From Xanthomarina sp. F2636L (GTDB lineage: Bacteria; Bacteroidota; Bacteroidia; Flavobacteriales; Flavobacteriaceae), in NCBI RefSeq assembly GCF_026410195.1, contig NZ_JAPMLM010000068.1, positions 687,001 to 751,000 on the forward strand: a DNA stretch of 64,000 nt, given 5' to 3'. How positions within the stretch are numbered: the stretch's first letter is position 1; each line of letters opens with the position of its first letter. Positions 33,038-42,119 of the stretch are shown here, one piece after another. The position numbers and the translations under genes are program-made. The notes under the pieces are model-generated. The model did no database searches. It was not told where the DNA came from and worked only from the letters and a program-made list of their open reading frames with translations.

Positions 33038-34513
33038 ATGAAAAAATTTATATTGGTTTTATTATTCATTCCATGTTTATTATTTAGCCAAGTTCAAATA
33101 GGAGATGATATAGATGGAGAAGGAGCTGGTGATGAAAGTGGTTATAGTGTTTCTATATCCAGTGATGGAACTATAATAGCTATTGGAGGTCGTTATAATA
33201 GAATTAGTGGTGGTATATTTCAAGCACCTGGTCATGTTAGAATTTATGAAAATATTGGTGGAATTTGGACTCAAATTGGACAAGATTTAGATGGTGAATC
33301 TTCTAGTGATCTTAGTGGTAGTAGTGTCTCTACATCTAGCGATGGTACAATAGTTGCTATTGGTGCACCTAATAATGAAGGAGTAAATGGGTTTGCTTCT
33401 GGACATGTAAGAATCTATGAATATAATGGAACATCTTGGACTCAATTAGGCAACGATATAGATGGTGAACGTAGTGGTGATCGAAGTGGAAGAAGAGTCT
33501 CCTTATCCAGTGATGGTACTATAGTTGCTATTAGTGCTCTTGGTAATAATGAAAATGGATCTAATTCTGGCCATGTAAGAGTTTATGAATATAATGGTAC
33601 ATCTTGGACTCAAATAGGAGAGGATATCGATGGCGAATCTACTTATTATCAAACAGGTAATAGTATCTCTTTATCTAACGATGGCACTAGAATAGCTATT
33701 GAAACTATTGGAAATAACGATAATTCTGGACAAATAAGTGTTTATGAAAACCAAGTAGGATCTTGGACTCAAATAGGTGCTGATATTGTTCGTGAAGATA
33801 CTGATGAAGATAGTGATGGTAGTGTCTCCTTATCTGGTGATGGTAGTATACTAGCTATTGGTGTTAAATATAATGATGGAAATGGTATTAATTCTGGCCA
33901 TGTAAGAGTGTATGAATATAATGGAACAGCTTGGACTCAAATAGGTGAAGATATTGATGGCGAAGCTGTAGGTGATCTTAGTGGCAATAGTGTTTCTTTA
34001 TCTAATGATGGTACTTTAGTATCTATTGGTGCTTATTTTAATGATGGTGTAAATGGTACTAATTCTGGACATGTTAGAATATATAAAAATCAAGGAGGAT
34101 CATGGATTCAAATAGGTGATGATATCGATGGTGAAGCTTCTAGTGATCTTAGTGGTTTTAGTGTCTCCTTATCCAATGATGGTAGTATAGTAGCTATTGG
34201 AGCTATCCATAATGCTGGAAATGGTTCTGATTCTGGACACGTTAGAGTTTTTGATTTAACTGAAGCTTTATCAATTAAAGAAAATAATTCAATAGATTTT
34301 AATTTATACCCAAATCCAGCACAAAACCAAGTAACTATTAAATTACAAGAAGCCATAATTTTAGAAAAAGTAAACATTTATAATATTTTAGGTCAGTTAA
34401 TTAGTACATCAAAAGAAAAGATAATTAATACCACACATTTATCTCCAGGTATGTATTTAATAGAAATAGAAACTAATCAAGGTAAAGCTACTAAGCAACT
34501 TGTTATTGAGTAA
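33038..34513 (+). CDS. Secreted seven-repeat propeller-like protein with type IX sorting domain
   Basis: A 491-residue protein with signal peptide (LVLLFIPCLLFSQ). Seven repeats of about 53-59 residues cover roughly 19-410; each has the pattern IGxDIDGE, SGxSVSLSxDGTIVAIG, then SGHVRVYEYNGTSWTQ, which suggests one propeller blade per repeat and a seven-bladed ring. Residues about 425-491 are a type IX secretion C-terminal domain (FNLYPNPAQNQVTI, VNIYNILGQLI, LSPGMYLIEI, TKQLVIE). The protein is therefore exported by the Por/T9SS system to the surface or medium. Repeat 4 is shorter and diverged. Ligand or activity unknown. Confidence 0.88.
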   Translation: MKKFILVLLFIPCLLFSQVQIGDDIDGEGAGDESGYSVSISSDGTIIAIGGRYNRISGGIFQAPGHVRIYENIGGIWTQIGQDLDGESSSDLSGSSVSTSSDGTIVAIGAPNNEGVNGFASGHVRIYEYNGTSWTQLGNDIDGERSGDRSGRRVSLSSDGTIVAISALGNNENGSNSGHVRVYEYNGTSWTQIGEDIDGESTYYQTGNSISLSNDGTRIAIETIGNNDNSGQISVYENQVGSWTQIGADIVREDTDEDSDGSVSLSGDGSILAIGVKYNDGNGINSGHVRVYEYNGTAWTQIGEDIDGEAVGDLSGNSVSLSNDGTLVSIGAYFNDGVNGTNSGHVRIYKNQGGSWIQIGDDIDGEASSDLSGFSVSLSNDGSIVAIGAIHNAGNGSDSGHVRVFDLTEALSIKENNSIDFNLYPNPAQNQVTIKLQEAIILEKVNIYNILGQLISTSKEKIINTTHLSPGMYLIEIETNQGKATKQLVIE

Positions 34514-34540
34514 GTAACTAAATATTATTCATAAAAATTA

Positions 34541-34569
34541 AAGGTTTACATTAATTTGTAAGCCTTTTT
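34541..34569 (+). terminator. Terminator after the T9SS repeat protein
   Basis: AAGGTTTACA pairs with TGTAAGCCTT (one G-T pair) around TTAATT, followed by T residues. Confidence 0.75.
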
Positions 34570-34614
34570 ACGTTAACTTAATATTAAAGAAATAAGTATT
34601 TAATATTAAAAACG

Positions 34615-34622
34615 TAGTTTTG
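34615..34622 (+). promoter_or_regulatory. -7 promoter element TAnnTTTG before rnr
   Basis: TAGTTTTG, 94 bases before the rnr ATG, implying a leader of about 85 bases. Confidence 0.45.
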
Positions 34623-34716
34623 TAAAAATAATTAGCGAAACTTCTCCACTTAAATCGCTATATAATAACCGAATTTCGATTAACTTTATGAAATTCAATA
34701 TGATTACATTTAATAC

Positions 34717-36951
34717 ATGACAAAAAAGAAAAAAAGGAAACCTTCACACAACAAGATTTCCAACCTTACAAATACCATTCTAAGTATTTTAAAAAAAGAT
34801 AGAAACAATTCCTTCAACTATAAACAAATTGCTGCTAAAATTGGTGTCAACGATGCAAGTAGTAGAAATCAAATTATAAAAAAACTTCAAGAACTTAAAG
34901 TTAAAAAAGAAATTGAAGAAGTAGAACGTGGTAAATATAAAGCCATTGTAAATACGGAATATCACACTGGTATAGTAGATATGGCTTCCAGAGGTTCTGG
35001 ATATATTATTAGCGATGATTTTGAAGATGATATTTATATTGCTTCAAATAATATAAACAAAGCGCTTCATGGAGATGAAGTTGAATTTTACGCCTACAAA
35101 CGTCTTAAACGTGGTAAACGTGAAGGAGAAATTACCAATATTATTAAACGTGCTAAAAGCGAATATGTTGGTGTAATCCAAATTCATAAAAACTATGCTT
35201 TTGTAGTTGTAGATGGTAACAAAATGTATACAGATATTTTTGTTCCTATTAATAAAATTAATAAGGCAGAAGATGGTGATAAAGTACTTGTTACTCTAGA
35301 AGATTGGCCAGAAAAAGCCGATTCTCCTTCAGGAAAAATTATTAAAGTTCTTGGAAAACCTGGAGAACATAATACCGAAATACATGCTATTTTAGCCGAA
35401 TATGGTTTGCCATACGATTTCCCTCATGAAGTAGAAGATTATGCTAATAAATTAGATACCTCAATTAACAAAGAAGAAATAGCTAAACGTCGCGATATGC
35501 GTGATGTTTTAACTTATACCATAGATCCAAAAGACGCTAAGGATTTTGACGATGCTTTATCTTTTAGAGTTTTAGATAACGGGTTGTTTGAAATAGGAAT
35601 TCATATTGCAGATGTTTCTCATTATGTGCAACCAGATACTATTTTGGACGATGAAGCTTACGAACGTGCTACTTCAGTTTATTTAGTAGATCGTGTGGTA
35701 CCAATGTTACCAGAAGTTTTATCAAATAATGCCTGTTCTTTAAGACCAAACGAAGAGAAATATACCTTTTCGGCAGTCTTTCAAATGAACCAAAAAGGCG
35801 AAGTAAAAAACGAATGGTTTGGTAGAACAGTCACTTATAGCGATGCTCGATTTGCTTATGAAGAAGCTCAGGCTATTATTGAAAATAATCCAACATTAAC
35901 ATCACCCAATGCTTCTCAATTAGATAAAATAGATATTAATATTCCAGCTGAAGTTGCTATTAGCGGAAAAGCATATAAAACAACCCCAGAAATAGCTTTT
36001 GCTACTTTAAAGCTAAACGAACTTTCAAAAATTATGCGTTCTCAACGTATGCGTTCTGGAGCAATTTCATTTGATAAAGTAGAAGTAAAATTTAATTTAG
36101 ATGAACAAGCTAATCCCGTTGGTGTGTTCTTTAAAACCAGTAAAGATGCTAACAAACTAATTGAAGAATTCATGTTGTTAGCCAATAGAAAAGTAGCTGA
36201 ATTTATTGGAAAACAAGCTCCCAAAAAGACATTTATTTATAGAGTTCATGACGAACCAGACGAAAGTAAATTGGCGGCACTTCAAAATGTAGTAGGACGT
36301 TTTGGTTACAAACTAGATTTTAAGGATAGTAAGAGTATTTCTTCATCTTTAAACAATTTATTAAAAAATGTTCAAGGAAAAAAAGAACAGAATTTAGTAG
36401 ATACATTAACCATTAGAACCATGAGTAAAGCCGAATATTCCACACATAATATAGGACATTACGGTTTAGCTTTCAATTATTACAGTCATTTTACATCACC
36501 AATTAGAAGGTATCCAGATATTATGGCGCACAGATTATTACAACATTATTTAGATGGAGGAAAATCTGTAAACGAAGAGGTTTACGAAGATAAATGCAAC
36601 CATTTAAGTAATATGGAAAACCTTTCAACAAAAGCAGAAAGAGATTCTATAAAATACATGCAAATTAGGTTTATGGAAGACCATAAAGACGAAGAATTTG
36701 TAGGTGTTATTTCTGGTGTTACAGATTGGGGACTTTATGTAGAAATTATTGAAAATAAATGTGAAGGGATGGTTAGTGTTCGAAACATGAAAGACGACCA
36801 TTATGTATTTGATGAAGATTATTATGCCTTAATAGGAAAGAGTAATAAAATTATGTATCAACTTGGTGATGAAGTTATTGTGAAGGTAAAAGATACCGAT
36901 TTAGTTAAAAAACATTTAGATTTTTCTTTAATAGGAAAACATGAGGAATAG
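34717..36951 (+). CDS. rnr: Ribonuclease R
   Basis: A 744-residue 3-prime to 5-prime exoribonuclease of the RNB family that degrades structured RNA. An N-terminal winged-helix segment (residues 10-70) is followed by cold-shock domains, then the catalytic RNB domain with TIDPKDAKDFDDALSF near 265-280, which holds the metal-binding aspartates, and a C-terminal S1 domain (FVGVISGVTDWGLYVEI, near 660-676). The start MTKKKKRKPSH is basic. No neighbour is functionally linked; ends 53 bases before the next gene. Confidence 0.96.
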   Translation: MTKKKKRKPSHNKISNLTNTILSILKKDRNNSFNYKQIAAKIGVNDASSRNQIIKKLQELKVKKEIEEVERGKYKAIVNTEYHTGIVDMASRGSGYIISDDFEDDIYIASNNINKALHGDEVEFYAYKRLKRGKREGEITNIIKRAKSEYVGVIQIHKNYAFVVVDGNKMYTDIFVPINKINKAEDGDKVLVTLEDWPEKADSPSGKIIKVLGKPGEHNTEIHAILAEYGLPYDFPHEVEDYANKLDTSINKEEIAKRRDMRDVLTYTIDPKDAKDFDDALSFRVLDNGLFEIGIHIADVSHYVQPDTILDDEAYERATSVYLVDRVVPMLPEVLSNNACSLRPNEEKYTFSAVFQMNQKGEVKNEWFGRTVTYSDARFAYEEAQAIIENNPTLTSPNASQLDKIDINIPAEVAISGKAYKTTPEIAFATLKLNELSKIMRSQRMRSGAISFDKVEVKFNLDEQANPVGVFFKTSKDANKLIEEFMLLANRKVAEFIGKQAPKKTFIYRVHDEPDESKLAALQNVVGRFGYKLDFKDSKSISSSLNNLLKNVQGKKEQNLVDTLTIRTMSKAEYSTHNIGHYGLAFNYYSHFTSPIRRYPDIMAHRLLQHYLDGGKSVNEEVYEDKCNHLSNMENLSTKAERDSIKYMQIRFMEDHKDEEFVGVISGVTDWGLYVEIIENKCEGMVSVRNMKDDHYVFDEDYYALIGKSNKIMYQLGDEVIVKVKDTDLVKKHLDFSLIGKHEE

Positions 36952-37010
36952 TTTTTGATACCTTAATTTTAGAACATTTAATTTAAATGTTATAAAAATT
37001 AATTATGCAA

Positions 37011-37682
37011 ATGAAACATATAATTTTTGCAAGTCTATTATTTGCAATCACTAGTATAAATGCACAAGTAGAGAAAAATTTAGGAGATTTTAAAGAGCTT
37101 AAAGTATACGATAGAATTGAGGTTGAGCTTATAAAATCAGATACCAATAAAGTGATTATTACGGGAAAAAATACAAGCGATGTTGTTCTTGTTAATAAAA
37201 ATGGAACTTTAAAAATAAAAATGTCTCTTGCAAAAACCTTTAATGGAGATGAAACTACAGTTCAATTATATTATACAAAGTTAGATGTTATTGATGCTAA
37301 TGAAGGTACTTTTATTAGTTCTAACGATGTTATGAAACAGTTTGAGATAGATGTAAGAGCTCAAGAAGGAGGAAGCATCAAACTTATGATTGAAGATGTC
37401 ACTTTTGTAGAAGCTAAAGCCATTACGGGAGGTGTAATTCGTATTTCAGGACAAGCTAAAAGTCAAAATATAGATTTAACAACTGGTGGTTCTTTTTTAG
37501 GGAAAGAACTAGAAACTGAAACAGCAAAAATAAATATTAGAGCTGCAGGTGAAGCTCATGTAAAAGCTACTAAAGAAGTAGATGTTAAAGTAAAAGCGGG
37601 TGGAACAGCTTATATTTATGGTACCCCAGAAACAGTTAAAGAAAATATTTTATTTGGTGGTAAACTAATCCGTAAAGATTAA
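37011..37682 (+). CDS. Secreted head-GIN domain protein (DUF2807)
   Basis: A 223-residue exported protein with signal peptide (MKHIIFASLLFAITSINAQ). The rest is a DUF2807 right-handed beta-helix-like fold: FKELKVYDRIEVELIKSD, the repeated short strands in LKIKMSLAKTF and TTVQLYYTKLDVIDANEGTF, then regular VKVKAGGTAYIYGTPETV turns. The family is common in Bacteroidota and putatively adhesin-like, but no function is established. I prefer ATG 37011 over 37005 because it begins the signal peptide. Independent short transcription unit or rnr readthrough. Confidence 0.8.
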   Translation: MKHIIFASLLFAITSINAQVEKNLGDFKELKVYDRIEVELIKSDTNKVIITGKNTSDVVLVNKNGTLKIKMSLAKTFNGDETTVQLYYTKLDVIDANEGTFISSNDVMKQFEIDVRAQEGGSIKLMIEDVTFVEAKAITGGVIRISGQAKSQNIDLTTGGSFLGKELETETAKINIRAAGEAHVKATKEVDVKVKAGGTAYIYGTPETVKENILFGGKLIRKD

Positions 37683-37762
37683 TCCTTAGTATTATTTCTT
37701 TGTTTTATTATTGTGAATTAACCTACAAGTAACTTTATCTTTAAATCGCTAAAAAAATTATG

Positions 37763-37770
37763 TAATTTTG
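37763..37770 (+). promoter_or_regulatory. -7 promoter element TAnnTTTG before the LysE-family gene
   Basis: TAATTTTG, 18 bases before ATG 37789. Confidence 0.5.
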
Positions 37771-37788
37771 TAGAAACACCTCTTTTGT

Positions 37789-38475
37789 ATGCAAGATGCT
37801 ATTCTTACAGCAATTCCTTTCGGTATTATTTTGTCCTTTACTATTGGACCTGTTTTTTTTGTGCTTTTAGAAACCAGCGCAACAAAAGGGTTTAAAAGTG
37901 CTTTAATATTTGATTTAGGGGTTATTCTTGCAGACATATTCTTCATTATTGTTGCCTTTTATAGTACCACCAAGCTTTTACATAAAATAAAGGATGATCC
38001 AAGTTTCTTGATTTTTGGAGGAGTGCTTCTAGCTGTTTATGGCTTTATTTCTTTTATAAAAACCTCCAAATCTTTTCGCGAAATTGTTAGAGAATATCAT
38101 ACCGTTGAAATTAAAAAGAAATTTGGAATGCTCTTTATTAAAGGCTTTTTATTAAACTTTATTAATGTTGGCGTGCTTTTGGGTTGGTTAGGTTTTATAG
38201 TTATTGGAAGCTCTTTAACAAAAACCAATCAAGAACTTTTTGTTTTTTTAGGAACTATTTTAGCAGTTTATTTTGTAGTAGATTTATTAAAAATGATAGC
38301 AGCTAAAACTCTTAAAAATAAACTAACTCCTAGACGTATTTTTAAAACAAAAAAAATAGTCTCATTAGTTATTTTAGGATTCGGAATTCTATTATTGATT
38401 CAGGGCTTTTTTCCGAAAGAAAAAGAACGAATTAAAGATAAGCTAGAGCAAATAAATATTATTAAAAAGGACTAA
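37789..38475 (+). CDS. LysE family translocator
   Basis: A 228-residue inner-membrane protein of the LysE/RhtB superfamily, exporters of amino acids. Six hydrophobic segments are visible. The family motif G-P-V-F in IILSFTIGPVFFVLLETSATKGFKSAL is at residues 12-40. A basic C-terminal tail follows. Substrate is not predictable; many members in Bacteroidota are uncharacterised. It is monocistronic by spacing; the GIY-YIG-like gene starts 69 bases later. Confidence 0.85.
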   Translation: MQDAILTAIPFGIILSFTIGPVFFVLLETSATKGFKSALIFDLGVILADIFFIIVAFYSTTKLLHKIKDDPSFLIFGGVLLAVYGFISFIKTSKSFREIVREYHTVEIKKKFGMLFIKGFLLNFINVGVLLGWLGFIVIGSSLTKTNQELFVFLGTILAVYFVVDLLKMIAAKTLKNKLTPRRIFKTKKIVSLVILGFGILLLIQGFFPKEKERIKDKLEQINIIKKD

Positions 38476-38544
38476 TTTTTATATCTACACCTGTCTAATT
38501 GTTTAATAATTGGCTTGTAATAGTTCAACTTTTTAATTATAAAA

Positions 38545-38895
38545 ATGGCAAAGATTCAATATCGTATTTATGTTGTAGAATTATCCAAGCGGGTTTTTAC
38601 TGAAAACAGAAAATTTCGGGAAGTCAACCCACAATTCAATGGTGTTTTAGAATGTTTATATGTTGGAATGACAAGTAAAACCCCTAAAGAACGTTTTGAA
38701 CAACACAAAACAGGATATAGAAATAAAAAAGGCCATAAACTTTCCTCGAATATTGTAGAAAAATACGGTTCCTATTTAAGGCCAAGTCTATTCAATCATA
38801 TCGGTCCTATAAGCTCCAGAACAGAGGCTCTTAAAATGGAAGAACAATTGGCCTTGGAATTAAGAAGACAGCGTTATGCTGTTTGGTTTAATTAA
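38545..38895 (+). CDS. GIY-YIG nuclease-like protein
   Basis: A 116-residue protein whose first half matches a GIY-YIG core: RIYVVELSK in place of the GIY strand, CLYVGMTSKTPKERFEQHKTG with YVG in place of YIG, an Arg on the following helix, and a Glu in ALKMEEQLALELRRQRYAVW. These are the residues expected for catalysis. No other domain is attached. Stand-alone members have been linked to DNA repair or are uncharacterised. The 195 bases to the tRNA hold a short inverted repeat (CAATATTT at 38998-39005, AAATATTG at 39009-39016) and nothing else that I recognise. Confidence 0.65.
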   Translation: MAKIQYRIYVVELSKRVFTENRKFREVNPQFNGVLECLYVGMTSKTPKERFEQHKTGYRNKKGHKLSSNIVEKYGSYLRPSLFNHIGPISSRTEALKMEEQLALELRRQRYAVWFN

Positions 38896-39052
38896 CATAG
38901 CTAATTATAAAAGAGTCAATCAGATTAGAGTCTAAAATTTTATTTTGAGATTGTCTCGTCACATATTCCTTGTAGTAAATTAAACTAAATTTAGGTTCAA
39001 TATTTTCGAAATATTGTAAATATATTACTCTAAATTTTCTTAAAATTTAAAA

Positions 39053-39084
39053 TAAAAAAAAGAGCTACTTAAATAAGTAACTCT
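39053..39084 (-). terminator. Terminator downstream of tRNA-Cys
   Basis: AGAG-TACTT pairs with AAGTA-CTCT with one mismatch; on the minus strand a T tract follows. Confidence 0.75.
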
Positions 39085-39090
39085 TTCTAG

Positions 39091-39161
39091 AGGTGTCGAG
39101 CGGATTCGAACCGCTGTAGATGGTGTTGCAGACCACTGCCTAGCCACTCGGCCACGACACC
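39091..39161 (-). tRNA. tRNA-Cys (GCA)
   Basis: A 71-base cloverleaf read leftward: acceptor GGTGTCG/CGACACC, anticodon stem GTGGT/ACCAT around CTGCAAC with anticodon GCA, T stem and loop around GGTTCGAATCC, discriminator T, CCA not encoded. The U73 discriminator is the main CysRS identity element. Confidence 0.96.
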
Positions 39162-39266
39162 TTATAATACCTATATTTTAGCGTCTTAATAGCAACACTT
39201 AAACAAAGGGCTTATTTTTGATGACTGCAAATGTAAAAAATTTTAGGGTCATTCGCTATTTACAAG

Positions 39267-39629
39267 CTATTTTTTACGCTTTTCAGTTATTTTTATTGTA
39301 ACCATTTCAACATCACCACCAATAGGAGGGTTTAATTTACTAACACAAATAGTTACTTTTTTTACTAATTTGTCTTCAGCAAAAATTCTATTTAAAATGC
39401 GTTTAGCTACTGTTTCCAGTAGTTTAGATGGTTTTAACATCTCTTCTCTAACAATTCGGTTTAAAAAAACATAATCAACCGTATCCATTAAATCATCAGT
39501 TTTAGCAGATGTTTTTAAATTTGCTTTTACCTCTAAATCCACTCTATAATCGCAACCTATGGCTGTTTCTTCTTTTAAACAACCATGATGTGCAAAAACT
39601 CTTATATTTTCAACTTTAATTATTCCCAT
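39267..39629 (-). CDS. folB: Dihydroneopterin aldolase
   Basis: A 120-residue enzyme of folate biosynthesis that converts dihydroneopterin to 6-hydroxymethyl-dihydropterin and glycolaldehyde. The N-terminal IKVENIRVFAHHGCLKEETAIGCDYRVDLEV contains the HHG-x5-E signature, MDTVDYVFLNRIV follows, and the catalytic Lys is in VTICVSKLNPP. Length is normal for the tunnelling fold. It has its own -7 element and lies alone; other fol genes are not in the window. Confidence 0.93.
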   Translation of the reverse strand: MGIIKVENIRVFAHHGCLKEETAIGCDYRVDLEVKANLKTSAKTDDLMDTVDYVFLNRIVREEMLKPSKLLETVAKRILNRIFAEDKLVKKVTICVSKLNPPIGGDVEMVTIKITEKRKK

Positions 39630-39633
39630 AATA

Positions 39634-39641
39634 CAAAAGTA
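39634..39641 (-). promoter_or_regulatory. -7 promoter element TAnnTTTG before folB
   Basis: On the minus strand TACTTTTG, only four bases before the folB ATG, so a nearly leaderless transcript is implied if it is used. Confidence 0.4.
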
Positions 39642-39694
39642 CTATTCAAAATGTCAGTTTGAATAAATTTCTAAAATAAATTTGTTGCACATAA

Positions 39695-39904
39695 TTAATT
39701 TGTGAAGAAATCAAAAACATTACTAATGGCACTTGTTTTCGATTTATAGAATTCTGTATATGTACATTTTTTGCAAGTTACAGATGTAAACTTTTTATTT
39801 TGAATATTAAAAAGTTTCGTAAATAATCCACCGGTTGCTTGCATTTGATCCATTTCGTAGCTGCGATTATGGCATTTTGGACATTCGTAATTTCTGTGTT
39901 GCAT
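39695..39904 (-). CDS. Zinc-ribbon nucleic-acid-binding protein (DUF2082-like)
   Basis: A 69-residue protein with two CxxC pairs, ECPKCHNR at 8-15 and TCKKCTY at 43-49, forming one zinc ribbon. The intervening GGLFTKLFNIQNKKFTSVTC matches the pattern of the small zinc_ribbon family formerly called DUF2082. No partner is evident. Divergent from glnS, whose true ATG is at 40004, so the two genes do not overlap. Confidence 0.75.
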   Translation of the reverse strand: MQHRNYECPKCHNRSYEMDQMQATGGLFTKLFNIQNKKFTSVTCKKCTYTEFYKSKTSAISNVFDFFTN

Positions 39905-39966
39905 GATTTATGTTTAATTATAGGTATGAAAAACGCTTCAGATGTTACATTTAGTCTAAAATTACT

Positions 39967-39974
39967 TAATTTTG
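39967..39974 (+). promoter_or_regulatory. -7 promoter element TAnnTTTG before glnS
   Basis: TAATTTTG, 29 bases before ATG 40004. It shows that the in-frame extension back to 39839 is not translated. Confidence 0.55.
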
Positions 39975-40003
39975 TGCTTCATATTTTGAATAAAGAATAT
40001 CTT

Positions 40004-42007
40004 ATGTCTGAAGAATCAAAATCACTCAATTTTATTGAGCATATCATAGAAGAAGATTTAGCTAATGGCTTAAAAAAAGAAGCCTTACGTTTTCGCTTTC
40101 CACCAGAACCAAATGGCTATTTACATATTGGGCATACCAAAGCTATTGGAATAAGTTTTGGTTTGGGTGAAAAATATAACGCTCCTGTAAACCTCCGTTT
40201 TGACGATACCAATCCAGCAAAAGAAGAGCAAGAATATGTAGATGCTATTAAAGAAGACATATCATGGTTAGGCTATACTTGGGCTAACGAACTTTATTCA
40301 TCAGATTATTTTCAGCAGTTATACGATTGGGCTGTAGCTCTTATCAAAGAAGGTAAAGCTTATGTCGATTCGCAATCCAGCGAAGTCATGGCCGAACAAA
40401 AAGGAACACCAACGCAACCAGGAGTCGATGGACCTTATAGAAACAGAAGTATTGAAGAGAATTTAGATTTGTTTCAAGGTATGAAGGATGGTAAATTTAA
40501 TGAAGGTTCACATGTACTCCGTGCAAAAATAGACATGCAACATCCAAATATGTTGATGCGTGATCCGTTAATGTATCGTATTTTAAAGAAAGCGCATCAC
40601 AGAACTGGAACAGATTGGTGTATTTATCCCATGTACGATTGGACGCATGGGGAAAGTGATTATATAGAACAGATTTCGCATTCCCTTTGTTCCCTTGAAT
40701 TTAAACCTCATAGAGAGCTTTACGATTGGTTTAAGGAACAAGTGTACAAATATCAACCAGAAACTCTTCCAATGCTTCCAAAACAACGAGAGTTTGCACG
40801 TTTAAACTTAAGCTATACTATTATGAGTAAACGTAAGTTGCTTAAATTGGTAGAAGAGCAGATTGTATCAGGTTGGGATGATCCAAGAATGCCTACAATT
40901 TCTGGTCTTCGTCGTCGTGGTTATACACCAAATTCCATTAGAAAATTTGTGGAAACCGTTGGAGTTGCTAAACGGGATAATGTCATTGATGTGGCTTTAT
41001 TAGAGTTTTGCATTCGCGAAGATTTAAATAAAACAGCACCAAGAGTTATGGCTGTTTTAGATCCGGTTAAAGTAGTTATCACTAATTATCCTGAAGGAAA
41101 AGTTGAATGGTTTGAAGCAGAAAATAACCAGGAAGATGATTCTGCAGGCTTTAGAAAAGTACCTTTTTCCCGTGAGATTTATTTAGAAAAAGAAGATTTT
41201 AAAGAACAAGCAAATAATAAATATTTTAGGCTGACTCTAGGAAAAGAAGTGCGTTTAAAAAATGCGTATATCATAAAGGGAGAAAGCGTTATAAAAGATT
41301 CTAACGGAAATATTACCGAAATTCATTGTACATATACAGAAGATTCAAGCATAAAAGTAAAAGGTACTCTGCATTGGGTCTCTATTCCACATGCTATAAA
41401 AGCAGAAGTTAGAGAATATGATAGATTGTTTTTAAACGAAGCTCCAGATGCACATCCAGATAAAGATTTTATGGAGTTTATAAATCCTGAATCCTTAAAA
41501 ATTATTGAAGCTTATGTAGAGCCTAGCTTGCTTGAAGCAAAAGCAGGAGACAGGTTCCAATTTCAGCGTCTTGGTTATTTTAATGTGGATAACGATTCCT
41601 GTTCAGATAAACTAGTTTTTAATAAAACAGTTGGATTAAAAGATTCTTGGGCCAAACAACAACCCTCAAACAATAAGAATCAAAATCAACCAAAACAAAA
41701 TCAGCCACAGAGAAAAGCTATTGATGTCATTCAGAAATTTGGAAAAAAATATACGAATCTTCCTGAGGACAAGCAACAAAAGGTGAAAGCTGAAATCTTA
41801 GAATTAGCTAAGAATGTTAATTATGATGAGCTTCAACCCTTGTTCAATACAGCTTTAAAAAAGGTTGGAACACGTATTGTAACGATGTTAACTTTAGGTG
41901 TTTTAATTAAAAACGGTCAAGATAAAAATGCAGATATCAACGAATTTATTGAGAAAGCATTAGAAGATAAAAATGAGCTTTTGGTAGCAGAAGCTAAAGC
42001 TCTTTAA
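40004..42007 (+). CDS. glnS: Glutaminyl-tRNA synthetase with C-terminal extension
   Basis: A 667-residue class I synthetase charging tRNA-Gln directly. HIGH is at 41-44 (YLHIGHTKAIG) and MSKR at 274-277. The two-barrel anticodon-binding part ends with LVFNKTVGLKDSWAK near residue 552, where E. coli GlnRS also ends. Residues 556-571 are an Asn/Gln/Lys-rich linker and 572-667 an additional, mainly helical domain that I do not recognise; it is not obviously the YqeY domain found in Deinococcus GlnRS. I chose ATG 40004 because the family N-terminus begins there and a -7 element lies upstream. Confidence 0.95.
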   Translation: MSEESKSLNFIEHIIEEDLANGLKKEALRFRFPPEPNGYLHIGHTKAIGISFGLGEKYNAPVNLRFDDTNPAKEEQEYVDAIKEDISWLGYTWANELYSSDYFQQLYDWAVALIKEGKAYVDSQSSEVMAEQKGTPTQPGVDGPYRNRSIEENLDLFQGMKDGKFNEGSHVLRAKIDMQHPNMLMRDPLMYRILKKAHHRTGTDWCIYPMYDWTHGESDYIEQISHSLCSLEFKPHRELYDWFKEQVYKYQPETLPMLPKQREFARLNLSYTIMSKRKLLKLVEEQIVSGWDDPRMPTISGLRRRGYTPNSIRKFVETVGVAKRDNVIDVALLEFCIREDLNKTAPRVMAVLDPVKVVITNYPEGKVEWFEAENNQEDDSAGFRKVPFSREIYLEKEDFKEQANNKYFRLTLGKEVRLKNAYIIKGESVIKDSNGNITEIHCTYTEDSSIKVKGTLHWVSIPHAIKAEVREYDRLFLNEAPDAHPDKDFMEFINPESLKIIEAYVEPSLLEAKAGDRFQFQRLGYFNVDNDSCSDKLVFNKTVGLKDSWAKQQPSNNKNQNQPKQNQPQRKAIDVIQKFGKKYTNLPEDKQQKVKAEILELAKNVNYDELQPLFNTALKKVGTRIVTMLTLGVLIKNGQDKNADINEFIEKALEDKNELLVAEAKAL

Positions 42008-42030
42008 ATAATTACAAACTATTATGAAAG

Positions 42031-42060
42031 CCTCGAAATCAAGATGTTCGAGGTTTTTTT
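42031..42060 (+). terminator. Terminator after glnS
   Basis: CCTCGAA pairs with TTCGAGG, followed by a seven-T tract. Confidence 0.85.
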
Positions 42061-42119
42061 ATATCTATTATTTCGGTTATTTTAAGTACCTTTCGCAAAC
42101 AAACTAACAAACTATCTTT

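Noticed and set aside
33038-34260. Regularly spaced similar DNA units, considered as a CRISPR or tandem-repeat array
   Set aside because: Units are about 160-177 bases, in frame, and encode diverged protein repeats with a continuous signal peptide and sorting domain.
39839-40003. In-frame N-terminal extension of glnS overlapping the zinc-ribbon gene
   Set aside because: The synthetase family N-terminus starts at 40004, a -7 element lies at 39967-39974, and the extension is antisense to the zinc-ribbon gene.
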